Shown: positions 1-9,515 of the stretch, piece by piece
Layout: the number at the start of each line of letters is the position of its first letter
Position numbering within the stretch: position 1 is the stretch's first letter
Assembly (NCBI GenBank): GCA_011524725.1
Contig: WTJV01000056.1
Location: 1 to 64,000 of the forward strand
Reading direction: 5' to 3'
Length of the DNA stretch: 64,000 nt
From: Amoebophilaceae bacterium
GTDB lineage: Bacteria; Bacteroidota; Bacteroidia; Cytophagales; Amoebophilaceae
Program-made: the position numbers and the translations under genes
Notes under the pieces: generated by a model
Told to the model about the DNA's origin: nothing
The model's database searches: none
What the model saw: only the letters and a program-made list of their open reading frames with translations

Positions 1-181
1 AAACTTTAACACAAACCTCTACTTTTTATTGGATCTATTTTAGGGGGCAACGTCACTCAAAACCTTTTACATTTCTGGCCACGCACAATAGATGAGCTTG
101 TTATTACGTGACAAATGTACACGTACCTAAACTTCACAGAGCTATTATTTTTATGCTTATCTTGGAGTCTTTGATACTTCC

Positions 182-1357
182 ATGAAACAACTGATCGACA
201 CAGCACCCCAACAAGAAACAGCAGTCCTGGTTGCTTTGATCACGCCACAGCAATCAGCTGTGCAAGTGCAAGAGCATTTAGATGAATTAGCTTTTCTGGC
301 ACTTACGTTGGGGATAAAGACCAGACGTACCTTTGTCCAAAGCGTAAAAATGCCTAACACAAGAACTGTTATAGGTAAGGGGAAGCTAGAAGAAATCGCA
401 TCTTTCGTAAAAGAGCAGTGTATAGATGGGGTAATCTTCGACGACGAGATTAGTCCCTCCCAGGTGCGTAATCTAGAAAGCAAGCTATCTTGTAAAATCT
501 TCGACAGGAGTCTACTCATCTTAAATATCTTCGCGATGCGGGCCAAGACCACGCAAGCCAAGACGCAAGTGGAACTGGCACAGTACCAGTACTTGTTACC
601 CAGACTCACCCGAATGTGGTCCCACTTGTCTAGCCAAAAAGGGGGTAGCACCGGTATGCGAGGTCCTGGAGAGAAAGAGCTAGAAACGGATCGGAGAATC
701 GCACAGGATAAGATAACACACCTACGCCAAAAACTAAAAGTCATAGAACGGCAAAGTATTACCCAACGCAAACAAAGAGCACAAATAGTGAGGGTGACCC
801 TGGTGGGCTACACCAACGTAGGGAAATCGACTCTGATGCGTGTGCTCTCCAAAGAAAACGTCTACACCGAGAATAAACTCTTTGCCACTGTAAGCTCCAC
901 GGTACGCAAAGTAGTCTTACAAGATATTCCTTTCCTACTCACAGACACGGTAGGATTTATTCGAAAGCTCCCACATACCCTCATAGAATGTTTCCAATCT
1001 ACGCTAGACGAGGTGAGGGAGGCAGACATTCTCTTGCATATAGTAGATATAGCTAACCCAGCTTATGAAACACACATGCAGGTGGTGGAAGCAACACTAC
1101 AGGAGATTGGTGCAGGAGGTATTCCTACAATATTGGTTTTCAACAAGATAGATCAACGCAAAAGAGACGAAGAACTACAAGGGGGCAACACTAATTTAGT
1201 GTACGCTCCCAAAGCACAATCTTCCCAAAAGCATGCCGTATACATATCCGCCACGAAACAAGATAACATAGAAGCACTCAAGAATTTACTCTTCCAGCAA
1301 GTCTATCTACAGCACATGAAAATATATCCTAATTATCTGAAGAAGATGGAGGACTAA
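182..1357 (+). CDS. hflX: GTPase HflX
   Basis: Ribosome-associated GTPase of the HflX family, which splits or rescues stalled 70S ribosomes in the cytoplasm. The 391-residue protein has the HflX N-terminal domain (residues 1-180) with the glycine-rich segment around 153-165, followed by the G domain: P-loop GYTNVGKS at 209-216, DTVGF at 255-259 and NKID at 321-324. Length is usual for the family. The ATG at 182 gives a normal N-terminus. The next gene is a tRNA on the same strand 12 nt after the stop. No Shine-Dalgarno sequence is obvious, which is normal for Bacteroidota. Confidence 0.96.
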   Translation: MKQLIDTAPQQETAVLVALITPQQSAVQVQEHLDELAFLALTLGIKTRRTFVQSVKMPNTRTVIGKGKLEEIASFVKEQCIDGVIFDDEISPSQVRNLESKLSCKIFDRSLLILNIFAMRAKTTQAKTQVELAQYQYLLPRLTRMWSHLSSQKGGSTGMRGPGEKELETDRRIAQDKITHLRQKLKVIERQSITQRKQRAQIVRVTLVGYTNVGKSTLMRVLSKENVYTENKLFATVSSTVRKVVLQDIPFLLTDTVGFIRKLPHTLIECFQSTLDEVREADILLHIVDIANPAYETHMQVVEATLQEIGAGGIPTILVFNKIDQRKRDEELQGGNTNLVYAPKAQSSQKHAVYISATKQDNIEALKNLLFQQVYLQHMKIYPNYLKKMED

Positions 1358-1369
1358 TACCCCTCTACA

Positions 1370-1441
1370 GGCCTCGTAGTTCAACGGATAGAATAGAAGT
1401 TTCCTAAACTTTAGATGCAGGTTCGATTCCTGCCGAGGCTA
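1370..1441 (+). tRNA. tRNA-Arg (CCT)
   Basis: A cloverleaf can be drawn by hand. The acceptor stem has 7 pairs (1370-1376 with 1434-1440, the first a G-T wobble). The D stem is GTTC/GAAT. The anticodon stem GAAGT/ACTTT closes the 7-nt loop TTCCTAA, giving anticodon CCT. The T arm is GCAGG-TTCGATT-CCTGC. The discriminator base is A1441 and CCA is not encoded. Confidence 0.93.
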
Positions 1442-1459
1442 CTCTAATATTGCAGACCT

Positions 1460-1942
1460 CTAGTCTACCTCTACCCAAGTCACCCCCTCACCGCCCGAAT
1501 GAAGATGTTGGGCAATAACGCGCTTCACTTGGCCATGTGATTGTAAATAGGTACGCACAGCATTACGTAAAATACCTGTCCCCTTGCCATGGATAATCTG
1601 TAGTCGTTTATGTCCTAACAAGTACGCTTTATCAATCCAAGGATCTAGTGTGTTCAATGCATCATGGACAGATATCCCGTGCAGGTCGATCTCGGGATTA
1701 AAGAAAGAGAACGCATCAACACCTAGGTTAAGTAGGTGCTTAGTTGGCTGAATGGGGTACGTGGGCACCTCAACTGCTGCAATCAACGGCACCTTCTCAA
1801 GCTGCCCCAAGGCAATATTAACCTCCATGGCCTTGAAGGCTACCGTAGCATACCTCTTGCTAACACCCACAATCTCCCCTACACACGCCTGGCCAAGCAT
1901 CCTGACACTATCTCCCTTGCGAAACTGGTTTTGTTCTTCCAT
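1460..1942 (-). CDS. Stand-alone Smr-domain protein (MutS2 C-terminal-like)
   Basis: This 160-residue protein resembles only the C-terminal part of MutS2. A small beta-rich KOW-like segment (residues 8-52, starting KGDSVRML) is followed by a linker and an Smr domain (about 83-160) with DLHG at 86-89 and HGKGTG at 118-123. Smr domains bind or nick nucleic acids, and in MutS2 they act on collided ribosomes or branched DNA. The MutS-type ATPase and clamp domains are absent. The gene immediately upstream encodes an unrelated small exported protein, so this is not the tail of an adjacent broken mutS2. Function in isolation is unknown. Confidence 0.8.
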   Translation of the reverse strand: MEEQNQFRKGDSVRMLGQACVGEIVGVSKRYATVAFKAMEVNIALGQLEKVPLIAAVEVPTYPIQPTKHLLNLGVDAFSFFNPEIDLHGISVHDALNTLDPWIDKAYLLGHKRLQIIHGKGTGILRNAVRTYLQSHGQVKRVIAQHLHSGGEGVTWVEVD

Positions 1943-1951
1943 AACAACCTG

Positions 1952-2287
1952 TTATAGCTGTTCCGATAACGTTTCAAGCTGCTTGCTCACCAGTGCATAC
2001 AGCTTCTCCATGATCTCAAGATGGGCAAGATAGTACTGATAACTTTTTTGGAAAGTATCCAGGTCTGTCTCATGTGCTTGGTAGATCAATAAAGCATTTT
2101 TTTGGAGCAACCAGCGGGCAGTATCTTCATCGTCGGCATAGTTATCTACCATCGCTTGGGCCAATTCTAGGTCTACCAATATAGCGACCATCTGGTCTTG
2201 GGAAAGCAATGTATCAGGAGGCTTACTTTGACTGCTACTGAGCATACACAGCAGGCCACTAACGATGATCGATCGATATATATACAT
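1952..2287 (-). CDS. Small exported protein, DUF4296-like
   Basis: The 111-residue protein has a short hydrophobic N-terminus (residues 3-17) that looks like a signal peptide. There is a Cys at 14, but the residue before it is Leu, so the lipobox is poor. The mature part is mostly helical, with an MVAILVDLELAQAM stretch near residue 33 that resembles the Bacteroidota DUF4296 family. It lies 9 nt upstream of the Smr gene on the same strand, so the two are probably co-transcribed. No biochemical function is known for the family. Confidence 0.65.
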   Translation of the reverse strand: MYIYRSIIVSGLLCMLSSSQSKPPDTLLSQDQMVAILVDLELAQAMVDNYADDEDTARWLLQKNALLIYQAHETDLDTFQKSYQYYLAHLEIMEKLYALVSKQLETLSEQL

Positions 2288-2298
2288 AGTCTACGCGT

Positions 2299-2306
2299 CA
2301 AAAATA
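2299..2306 (-). promoter_or_regulatory. Possible -7 element (TATTTTTG)
   Basis: Reading the minus strand, TATTTTTG fits the Bacteroidota -7 consensus TAnnTTTG and lies 12 nt before the ATG of the small exported protein at 2287. I see no good TTTG at the expected upstream spacing, so support is weak. Confidence 0.3.
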
Positions 2307-2383
2307 CGAATCCGGTCTATAATTTACCGTAATCTTAGGATTAACTATTGAAAATCCGCCACCAACTTTCGGGCAAATCATAC

Positions 2384-2391
2384 TACTTTTG
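2384..2391 (+). promoter_or_regulatory. Possible -7 element (TACTTTTG)
   Basis: TACTTTTG matches the Bacteroidota -7 consensus TAnnTTTG and lies about 80 nt before the ATG at 2470. No TTTG is found 19-21 nt further upstream, so this is only a candidate. Confidence 0.3.
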
Positions 2392-2469
2392 CCCGACGGT
2401 AAGTGACGACACACTCACATACAACTCGGCACAGTTACGATAAGAAATGCAAGGGAAGGTATCAATAGT

Positions 2470-3363
2470 ATGAAAAGTACCGAATTAGGTGAAAAATATC
2501 AAACACGCTTCCTGGTCAAGGACAAAAGATTTAATACTGCCGTTTTATCTCAATACCATTTATCAATTTATATCAACGATGTATATGTTAAAATATGCTG
2601 CGTCAATGCTGTCACAAAGCGATGCTTATTATTCGAAGAATACAGGCTAGTACATGCGTGTACTCATCAGCGTATACAAGCGATTGAGCAACTTTATCGA
2701 GACCATTCCATATTATCGGCTAAGGGCTGGGCTACAGCCACCTTGTGTATCAGCAACCAGAAGTATACGGTAATACCTCAAGCTTTGTTTCAAGAAAAAA
2801 CATCGGCTGATTATTTATCCTTTACTTGCCCGGTAGGCTCGGATGCTTCTAGGCATTTTACACATAGCGCTTTAAACGCGACGGTAGTTTTTGCTATCGA
2901 TGCACCACTACTAGACTGGTTTAAATCAACTTACAAACACACAAAACTCCATGTCATACACCAAGCTAGTTGCCTGATACAGGGAATATGGCACTATCTA
3001 CAAGACAAAGGATTAAGTAAATCACCCAAAGTTATCGTTTTCATTGAGCCCAACAACCTGCACGTTACAGTCATGAAAAAAGGGGGCTTGACTTATTACA
3101 ATAGGTTTGCTTACACTGATTGTGACGAGTTACTATACTACATCCTCATTGTCATGCGTACACTGAAGCTTGACGCAGGCTTGCACGAAGTGATCTTAGT
3201 AGGGGATATCCACAAGCGATCACCCGCCTATAAAAAGGCAAGTGATTACATACGCAGGCTCACCTTTATGCAGACCCCTCCTCATATAAGATTTGGAAGA
3301 GCCTTTTCCAAAAAGATGAGAAGTATTTATCTAGATATACTGAGCGCACATCTTTGCCATTGA
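2470..3363 (+). CDS. DUF3822-like protein
   Basis: A 297-residue protein that fits the Bacteroidota DUF3822 family, which is thought to have an actin-like ATPase (PilM-like) fold. It has two alternating beta/alpha halves, with KVIVFIEPNNLHVTVM near residue 195 and EVILVGDI near 240 resembling the strands of that fold. No signal peptide or membrane segment is seen. In free-living Bacteroidota the family is often found near coaD and phosphoribosyl genes, but here it stands alone before a large accessory gene. Function unknown. Confidence 0.7.
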   Translation: MKSTELGEKYQTRFLVKDKRFNTAVLSQYHLSIYINDVYVKICCVNAVTKRCLLFEEYRLVHACTHQRIQAIEQLYRDHSILSAKGWATATLCISNQKYTVIPQALFQEKTSADYLSFTCPVGSDASRHFTHSALNATVVFAIDAPLLDWFKSTYKHTKLHVIHQASCLIQGIWHYLQDKGLSKSPKVIVFIEPNNLHVTVMKKGGLTYYNRFAYTDCDELLYYILIVMRTLKLDAGLHEVILVGDIHKRSPAYKKASDYIRRLTFMQTPPHIRFGRAFSKKMRSIYLDILSAHLCH

Positions 3364-3387
3364 TATACTATACGCATACATAGAACC

Positions 3388-3506
3388 ACCTCGTCGGTGA
3401 GACCCTACTTTTTTCCTCAGATGAAAAAAGTAGGTAAAAAAATCAGCTGCTGTGGTTCCGAGCACTGATCTAAACTCGGTCCTTCGGACCTCAAACAGTA
3501 AATGCC
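3388..3506 (+). repeat. Dispersed intergenic repeat, copy 1
   Basis: This copy begins with CTCGTCGGTGAG, continues with a perfect 12-bp hairpin (3404-3415 with 3423-3434, arms CCTACTTTTTTC/GAAAAAAGTAGG) and ends with a conserved tail: GCTGCTGTGGTTCC, then CTCGGTCCTTCGGACCT. Related copies lie at 9343-9466 and, inverted, at 26455-26572. It sits just after the DUF3822-like gene and could double as its terminator. Confidence 0.7.
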
Positions 3507-3989
3507 CCTTAACGGCCTGCAGCTGCGTATTTTTTAATGTGTGCTGTACCAAAGCAGCAAGCCTCTTTATTTACTATAGCTACGCTGCGGCATTCAAAAT
3601 ACTCGCCTAGAGAATTAAGGCATCAGCTTGGAGACACTTCAAGCGCTAAAGAAAGGTACTGTCTGAGTACATGTAAACGCACTATCTTGCCTCACGTGCG
3701 CCTAAAAGCAAGTCAATCTAGCCCGATTCTCTCAGCAGTGACTCTTTTAGTTCCTTTTTTTCTGCCACACAAAAAGGAACGCCGGCCAGGTCAAACCACG
3801 ACCCTCGCTTGCGAATTTCTTCACGCACAATGCACCATGGCAGCTGTTTCTTGTGGCACGTACATGTGATCTTGGTTATAACTTACTTTGCATTCTTAAT
3901 TCTTAGATGGGTATATTAAACATGAAACTATTGGTAGCCATATTTTACAGAGAGAAAGTATAATTTATGCGATGTAACAGCAGACTTAT
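3435..3989. other. Gene-free stretch upstream of the TIR-NACHT-HEAT gene
   Basis: Apart from the tail of repeat copy 1, I see no convincing gene. An open frame at 3537-3869 has no recognisable features and unusual composition. The only clear structure is a perfect 10-bp inverted repeat, GTTCCTTTTT at 3750-3759 with AAAAAGGAAC at 3771-3780, which could form a hairpin. The last 100 nt before 3990 are AT-rich and probably hold the promoter of the next gene, but no element matches well. Confidence 0.5.
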
Positions 3990-6900
3990 ATGATGTTTAA
4001 CGTTCAGTACCAATGTAGTGTGGTAGGCGTACTACTGTATACCTTACTGCTACAAGGTTGCCAATCCCAGCTGCATATGACCCCGGAAGAAGACACTCGC
4101 GTCACACTGACAACGGGGGCAACGCTCTCCAAGGAGGGTCTACGACGGCGAAATTTGTCCCTACAACGAGTGCCACAAGGAAGAGATTCTAGAGCTGAAA
4201 GTCATGCTTTAGAAAAGACTGCGACCCATTCTTCGGTTCACTCAGCACCATTACCTACAATAAAACCCGCATCTACAGACGTCCCTTACGATGTATTCAT
4301 TAGCCATGCAGGAGAGGACAAAGAGATCATCGCTACGCCACTGTATGAAATACTAACAGCTCGCGGGGTCAAGGTTTTCTTGGATCAAGAAGAACTACGT
4401 ACAGGAGAACATGCACCTTACAATATGGAAGTAGCAATGAAGACTGCGTTGTGTGGAGTTTTTATATTAAGCCCCGAGTTCACAGCTAAGAAGTGGCCCA
4501 TGAAAGAGCTGTATTGCTTTCTTGCTCGCCGGGAATTGGCAAAGCAGCAGAATTGTAAACTACCCAACTTGGTGGCTGTATTCTATCGGCTACCTCTCAA
4601 GGCTTGTAACAATCCTACTGATTTGTTTGATCATCCCAGCAACGTAAACGTATTTGAGAAGCATGGCTTTAATGCGCGGATGCGTAAAGGAGAGACGAAT
4701 CATGAGAAAGTAAAAAATGCACTGCGACAATTGAGTGAATACACCGGTATAGAGGTTGAGGCCGGAGAAGGAACACCGCAGTTGATCCGGACTATTGTAG
4801 ATAAATTATGCAGTAAGGTCGAGGAACTGCGTACCCTCCATAAAGCCAAAAGTATAGGACTAGTTCGTTGTATTTCTAGGCCGCGTAAGGGTTTCTTAGT
4901 GAAGCGAAAAAATCTGCTACTCGGAGTAGCTAGTCTGGGACTCGTAGCATATTACACTTGCAACAATGCTATGCTTAGCCTTCCCAATCCATCTGCCACT
5001 GGCCCGTCTCTAACCATGGAAGGTAAAAGATTAATAGTTCCAAAGTCACCTGATTCAAGCATAGCAGGTCCAATACAAGAAAAGCAACTTACTGTAGAAG
5101 ATCCGTATAACAATATCCGAGAACTTCGCGCCCACTACTTGCAAGACCACTTCACGCTAGTAAAATCGCTTTTCCCGGGAGAGTCTCCCAAGCACGTAGG
5201 TAAGCTGGCATGTACGCTAGAGCTTATTGAGCAAGATCGCCCAAGCGATATGTACCCCCACCAGAGCCGGCCCCATTGGAAAAGAACAACCATTGTCCCA
5301 TCAGCGCTATTTGAACAAAGAAGTAACAAATCTGGTGAAACAAAACGCGATATTCGCAGGGTCTTGATCGTCGGGAATCCTGGAATGGGCAAGACAACAC
5401 TAACGAAGCAACTGGCCTATCGTTGAGCCAAGGGAGATCTGTGGAACGGCGAATTTAAGGTAGTCTATGTATTACCCATAAGAAATTTACTAAAGCACCT
5501 GTATGACAACGGAAGCTATCGTAAGGAAGCCACCTTGGCCACAGCTATTGTCAACAACTGCTTTACTACCCCCCCAGTGGAAGAATCAGGCTACAGGGCT
5601 TTGCGGCAACAGATCGCTGAGCAACTCGACAATCCCACCACTTTGGTCATACTAGATGGCCTCGATGAACGGGCAGGCGCTTGTGAAGCACTCATTAAAC
5701 AGGCTACAACGGGCAACCACAAGCTCTTGATGCTCTCGCGGTTTTATGGAATAGAATTAGAAAGTCAAATGGCCGATATACGGGTTGAGCATGTGGGCTT
5801 GAGTGAAGAGCAGATGCGGGACTATGTAAAGGAAGAAACAGTATCTGGCTTACTTCCGGTGCAAAGTGGAGAACTCCTATCGCTACTAGATCAGCGTCAT
5901 TCCATTGCTGAAATTGCTCAGGTACCGGTCAATTTGCAGATCCTATGTTTCTTATGGAGAGACCAGGTTTTACAAAGCAGTGTACACGAGGCAGTAGATC
6001 AGGGGAGTTTACCTGCACTGTACCAGGTAGTCGCCAGAGAAGTGTGGAAACGCTACGTAGCACGAGCAAAAGCCTTGCGATTACCGGCAGAGGTGCGTGA
6101 GACTATGTTTGATACCTTGGGTAAGATTGCTTTAGAAGCCCTACAGAAAGGACAATTGTTGATCAGCCAGGAACGCGTAGACGCACTGATAGAGGCGTCT
6201 ACGTTGCAGTATCCAACCAATATGAATGTACAAGATTCAGGCTTTTTGCTCCTACAGTGGCTCAAAGGTAGTGGTCTGTACCAATTCCCCCATTTAACAT
6301 TCCAAGAATATTTTGGAGGACGATGGCTTGCTAAGAAATTTTTTTCGTCTGAAGGAGAAGATAGGGAAGAAGCGGAAGATTTTATCAGGGAGAACCAATA
6401 TGTGCCCCGGTATGGTAGGTTGTTTTCTTTTATGGCGGGAGAGGCAGCCAGTAGACCTAATAAAAAAAGTCAGCGTAACTTCGATAGTATCGTTGCATTG
6501 ACTCATACAGGTTCCCAAGATCTGGTAGGTGTGCAGCACCTGCTGTTACAGATGCGTCTATTCAATGAGTATCTATGCATCAGTGGGCTGAATACAAAAA
6601 AGGAAGAATCACCTGAATTAGAAAAAGTAGACGCCTCATTGAAGCAATGGTTAGTGAGAGGAATTGATGAATCTCGAGAAAATGCAGGTATATATGCATC
6701 CATTTCTCTGTTGCCATTACTCCAAACAGCGATGCAGGATTTTCGTGCGATAACAAGGATAGTGGCTCCTAAATGCCTAGAAGTACTTCTCAAAGCAAGC
6801 AAAGAGGAAGGCCATTATTTTATAGACCATATCAAGCCAGTCTTCGTCAAAGTGGCTCAGGTAGCACCTGAGCAATGTCTAGATACCCTTCTGGAAGCAA

Positions 6901-9336
6901 GCAAAGATCTCAATAGAGATGTACGCTGGACTACCACAGAAGCCCTCGGAAAGGTAGCCCAAGCAGTGCCTCAGCTAGCCTCTAAGTGCCTCGACCCTCT
7001 CCTAGAAGCGATAAAGGATAAAGATCAGATAGTTTTCAGTAGTGCTAATGGGGCCCTTGTAAAAGTAGCCAAAGCGGTACCTCAGCTAGCCTCTAAGTGC
7101 CTCGACCCTCTCCTAGAAGTAATCAAAGATGACAGTAGAGATTTGCGCAGCTTCACTATAGAAGCCGTAGGGGAGGTAGCCCAAGTAGCACCTGAGTTGG
7201 CCTTCAAGTACCTCGATCCGATTCTGAAGGCAAGTAAAGATGATCGTGAATATATTCGTAGCTCCGCCATAGAAGCCCTAGGGAAGATAGCCCAAGTAGC
7301 ACCTGAGCTAGTTCCTAAATACCTAGACACCTTCCTAGAAGCAAGCAAAGATTCGAATAAATATGTTCGCAAAGCTGCCGTAGTAGTACTCGGAGAGATG
7401 GCCCAGAAAAACCCTCAACTGGCTCCCCGAGTCCTTGATTATCTCTTAGAGGCAAGAAAAAAAGAAAATCAGAAAGGAGTTAGTAGCTACGATTCCCAAG
7501 CCAAAAAAATGCTCTTAAAGGTAGTTCAAGTGGCACCACAGCAATGCCTAGGTACACTTCTAGAAGTAGGTAAGGAAGAATATTGGCGTGTCCGGGGGCT
7601 TATCAAACAAGCCCTCGGCGAGCTAGCTCAGGCAGCGCCTGAACTAGCCCCCAGGTGCTTAAAAGTACTCTTGGAGACAAGCATAGGTCTAGAAAAGAAT
7701 ATTATCTGGACTACTGCAAAGGCATTCTCAAAGGCAGCCCAGGCAGCACCGCAGCAATGCTTGAATACCCTCCTAAAAGCGAGCAAGGATGAAGAGGTTC
7801 GTGAAGCTACTGCCATTGCTCTCGTAGCAGTGGTTCAGGTGGCGCCTTGGTTAGCGCCTGAAGTAGGCACCAAACACCTTGAACAACTCCTAGAAGTAAG
7901 TAAAGTGCAAGGTATAGATATTAGCAGGGCTACCAACAAAGTCCTTGGGGAGATAACCCAGGAAGCACCGCAGCAATCACTAGAAATTCTCTTAAAAGCA
8001 AGCAAGGATGAAGATTGGAATGTCCGCTACGCTGCTCAAAAAGCCCTTATAAAAGGGGTTCAGTCAGCGCCTGAGCAATGCTTAGACACGCTCCTAGAAG
8101 CAAGTAAGGATCCAGATCCAAGTGTTCGCCGGGCTACCATAGAAGCCCTCGGGAAGGTAGCCCAGGCAGCACCTCAGTTGGTCTCCAAGTGCCTAGCCCC
8201 GCTTCTAAAAGCAAGTGAAGATCAAGATAAAGATGTTCGTATAACTACTGCAAGGGCGCTCGCAGAAGTAGTTAAAATAGTGCCTGAGGTAGTACCTAAG
8301 GTAGCTCCCAAATGCTTAGCATTTTTTCTAGAAGCGAGCAAGGATACATATCAAGGTTCTCCTACAGCACTAAGTAATGGCACGCATTATGAAAATGTTA
8401 TTGAGTCGGCTACAGCTGCCCTAACAGCGGTGTTACGGGCGGCACCAAAGCTGGCCCCGAAGTATCTAGAAACGCTTTTAAGAGCGAGTAAGGATTCCAA
8501 TGAATATTTTCGTAGCGTTACTTTTCGCAGTGCTACCACTAGAGTCTTAGAAGTGGGTAGCCCAAGTAGCGCCCGAACTAGCGCCCCAATGCCTAGAACC
8601 TATTTTAGAAGTGAACAAGAACTTGAAGAATTCAAGTGCATATTTCCGTAGCAGTGTCATCCCAGCCTTAGGATCCGTGGCTAAAGTGGCGCCTGAACTG
8701 ACTTCACAATGTGTAGAACTTATCTTAAAAGCAACCAAAGGCACAGATAGGGATATTAGCGAATTTGCTAAGAAAACCCTCATGGAAATTATTCGGGCAA
8801 CGCCGGAGTTGGCCCCCCAATACCTGGATCAGCTCTTAGAAAAGACAGCAGATAGTAACTGGCATTCTGTCCTAAAGGCCTCAATGGCAGCGCTTCAGGT
8901 AGTACCTGAACTGGCTCCCCGATGTCTAGATCTCTTATTAGGGGCGAGCCAATATTCCAAAGATTCGGTTCGAGGTGAAGCCGAATATTACTACGTAGAA
9001 ATAGCTCAGGTAGTATCTAGCATCCTCCCTCAATGCTTAGAAGCTTTCCTAAAAGGAAGCAAAGATAATCATAGGGATAATCGGGAATTTGCCTTAGGAG
9101 TCCTGGGTGCAATTTCGACAAGATCACTATTAGAAAGCTACTGGACAACAAAAAATGAGCGACTTATTCCCATGCTACTACGAAGGTTTCATCAAACGCC
9201 CTTGATGGTTGCAGACAACTATGCAACAATATCCTGGTACGACACCGCAGGAAATCGAGTCCTATGGGAAAAGGATCCAGAAGAAATGAAACAATTTATA
9301 GCCGTTATACGCAATAAATTATCTCAAACTTCCTAA
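3990..9336 (+). pseudogene. TIR-NACHT-HEAT repeat lipoprotein, interrupted
   Basis: Three open segments make one ancestral gene of about 1780 codons. Segment 1 (3990-5426, 478 residues) has a lipoprotein signal with lipobox LQGC (Cys24), a TIR domain at about 98-270 starting YDVFISHAGEDK, with W169 and E173 in the position of the usual TIR Trp and catalytic Glu, a membrane segment at 306-322, and the NACHT P-loop GNPGMGKTT at 462-470. It stops at a TGA (5424-5426). The same frame continues as AKGDLWNGEFKVVYVLPIRNL, so TGA stands where Trp is expected. Segment 2 (open in the same frame to 8651) holds the Walker B LVILDGLDE and many 37-residue HEAT-like repeats (LLEASKD...ALGKVAQVAPELAPKCLD). 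Near 8555-8565, in GAAGTGGGTAGCC, the reading frame changes and the repeats continue in another frame to 9336. TIR domains often cleave NAD and NACHT domains are oligomerising switches. Whether any product is made is unknown. Confidence 0.85.
6969..7119 (+). repeat. Recently duplicated HEAT unit
   Basis: A 40-nt stretch at 6969-7008 recurs without change at 7080-7119, exactly 111 nt (37 codons) apart. This is one HEAT repeat period. Other repeat units in the gene are diverged, so this pair looks like a recent unit duplication or gene conversion. Confidence 0.8.
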
Positions 9337-9342
9337 TAGATA

Positions 9343-9466
9343 CCTAACTCGCTGGTGAGGCTTTACTTTTTAGTATCAAAAAGTAAACAAAAGACTTTGC
9401 CTCCGGGGTTCCAACCGCTAGAATCCTGACCTACGGCCTAGACCATTAACTCGGGCCTACGAACCT
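9343..9466 (+). repeat. Dispersed intergenic repeat, copy 2
   Basis: The same layout as copy 1: AACTCGCTGGTGAG, then a perfect 10-bp hairpin (9362-9371 with 9378-9387, arms TTTACTTTTT/AAAAAGTAAA), then GGGGTTCC, CTAGAATCCTGACC, ACGGCCTAGACCATTAACTCG. It lies between the HEAT gene and the convergent rpoC and may terminate the former. Confidence 0.7.
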
Positions 9467-9515
9467 AAAAAGGAATAAATCATGAAAAGAGTTTCTCTTT
9501 GTAGAGATACATCGG

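Noticed and set aside
157-771. 204-codon open frame antisense to hflX
   Set aside because: It lies entirely across hflX, has no recognisable motif, and is explained by the codon structure of hflX on the other strand. Similar antisense frames across rpoB, rpoC and the ribosomal genes were rejected for the same reason.
3537-3869. 110-codon open frame upstream of the TIR gene
   Set aside because: No domain, no family-like composition, and it spans a perfect inverted repeat; more likely chance in non-coding sequence.
3990-5560. TGA read as tryptophan (alternative genetic code) to explain the continuous NACHT frame
   Set aside because: Many clear genes in the window end in TGA (for example the DUF3822-like gene and truB) and TGG is used for Trp in the same proteins, so the standard code applies.
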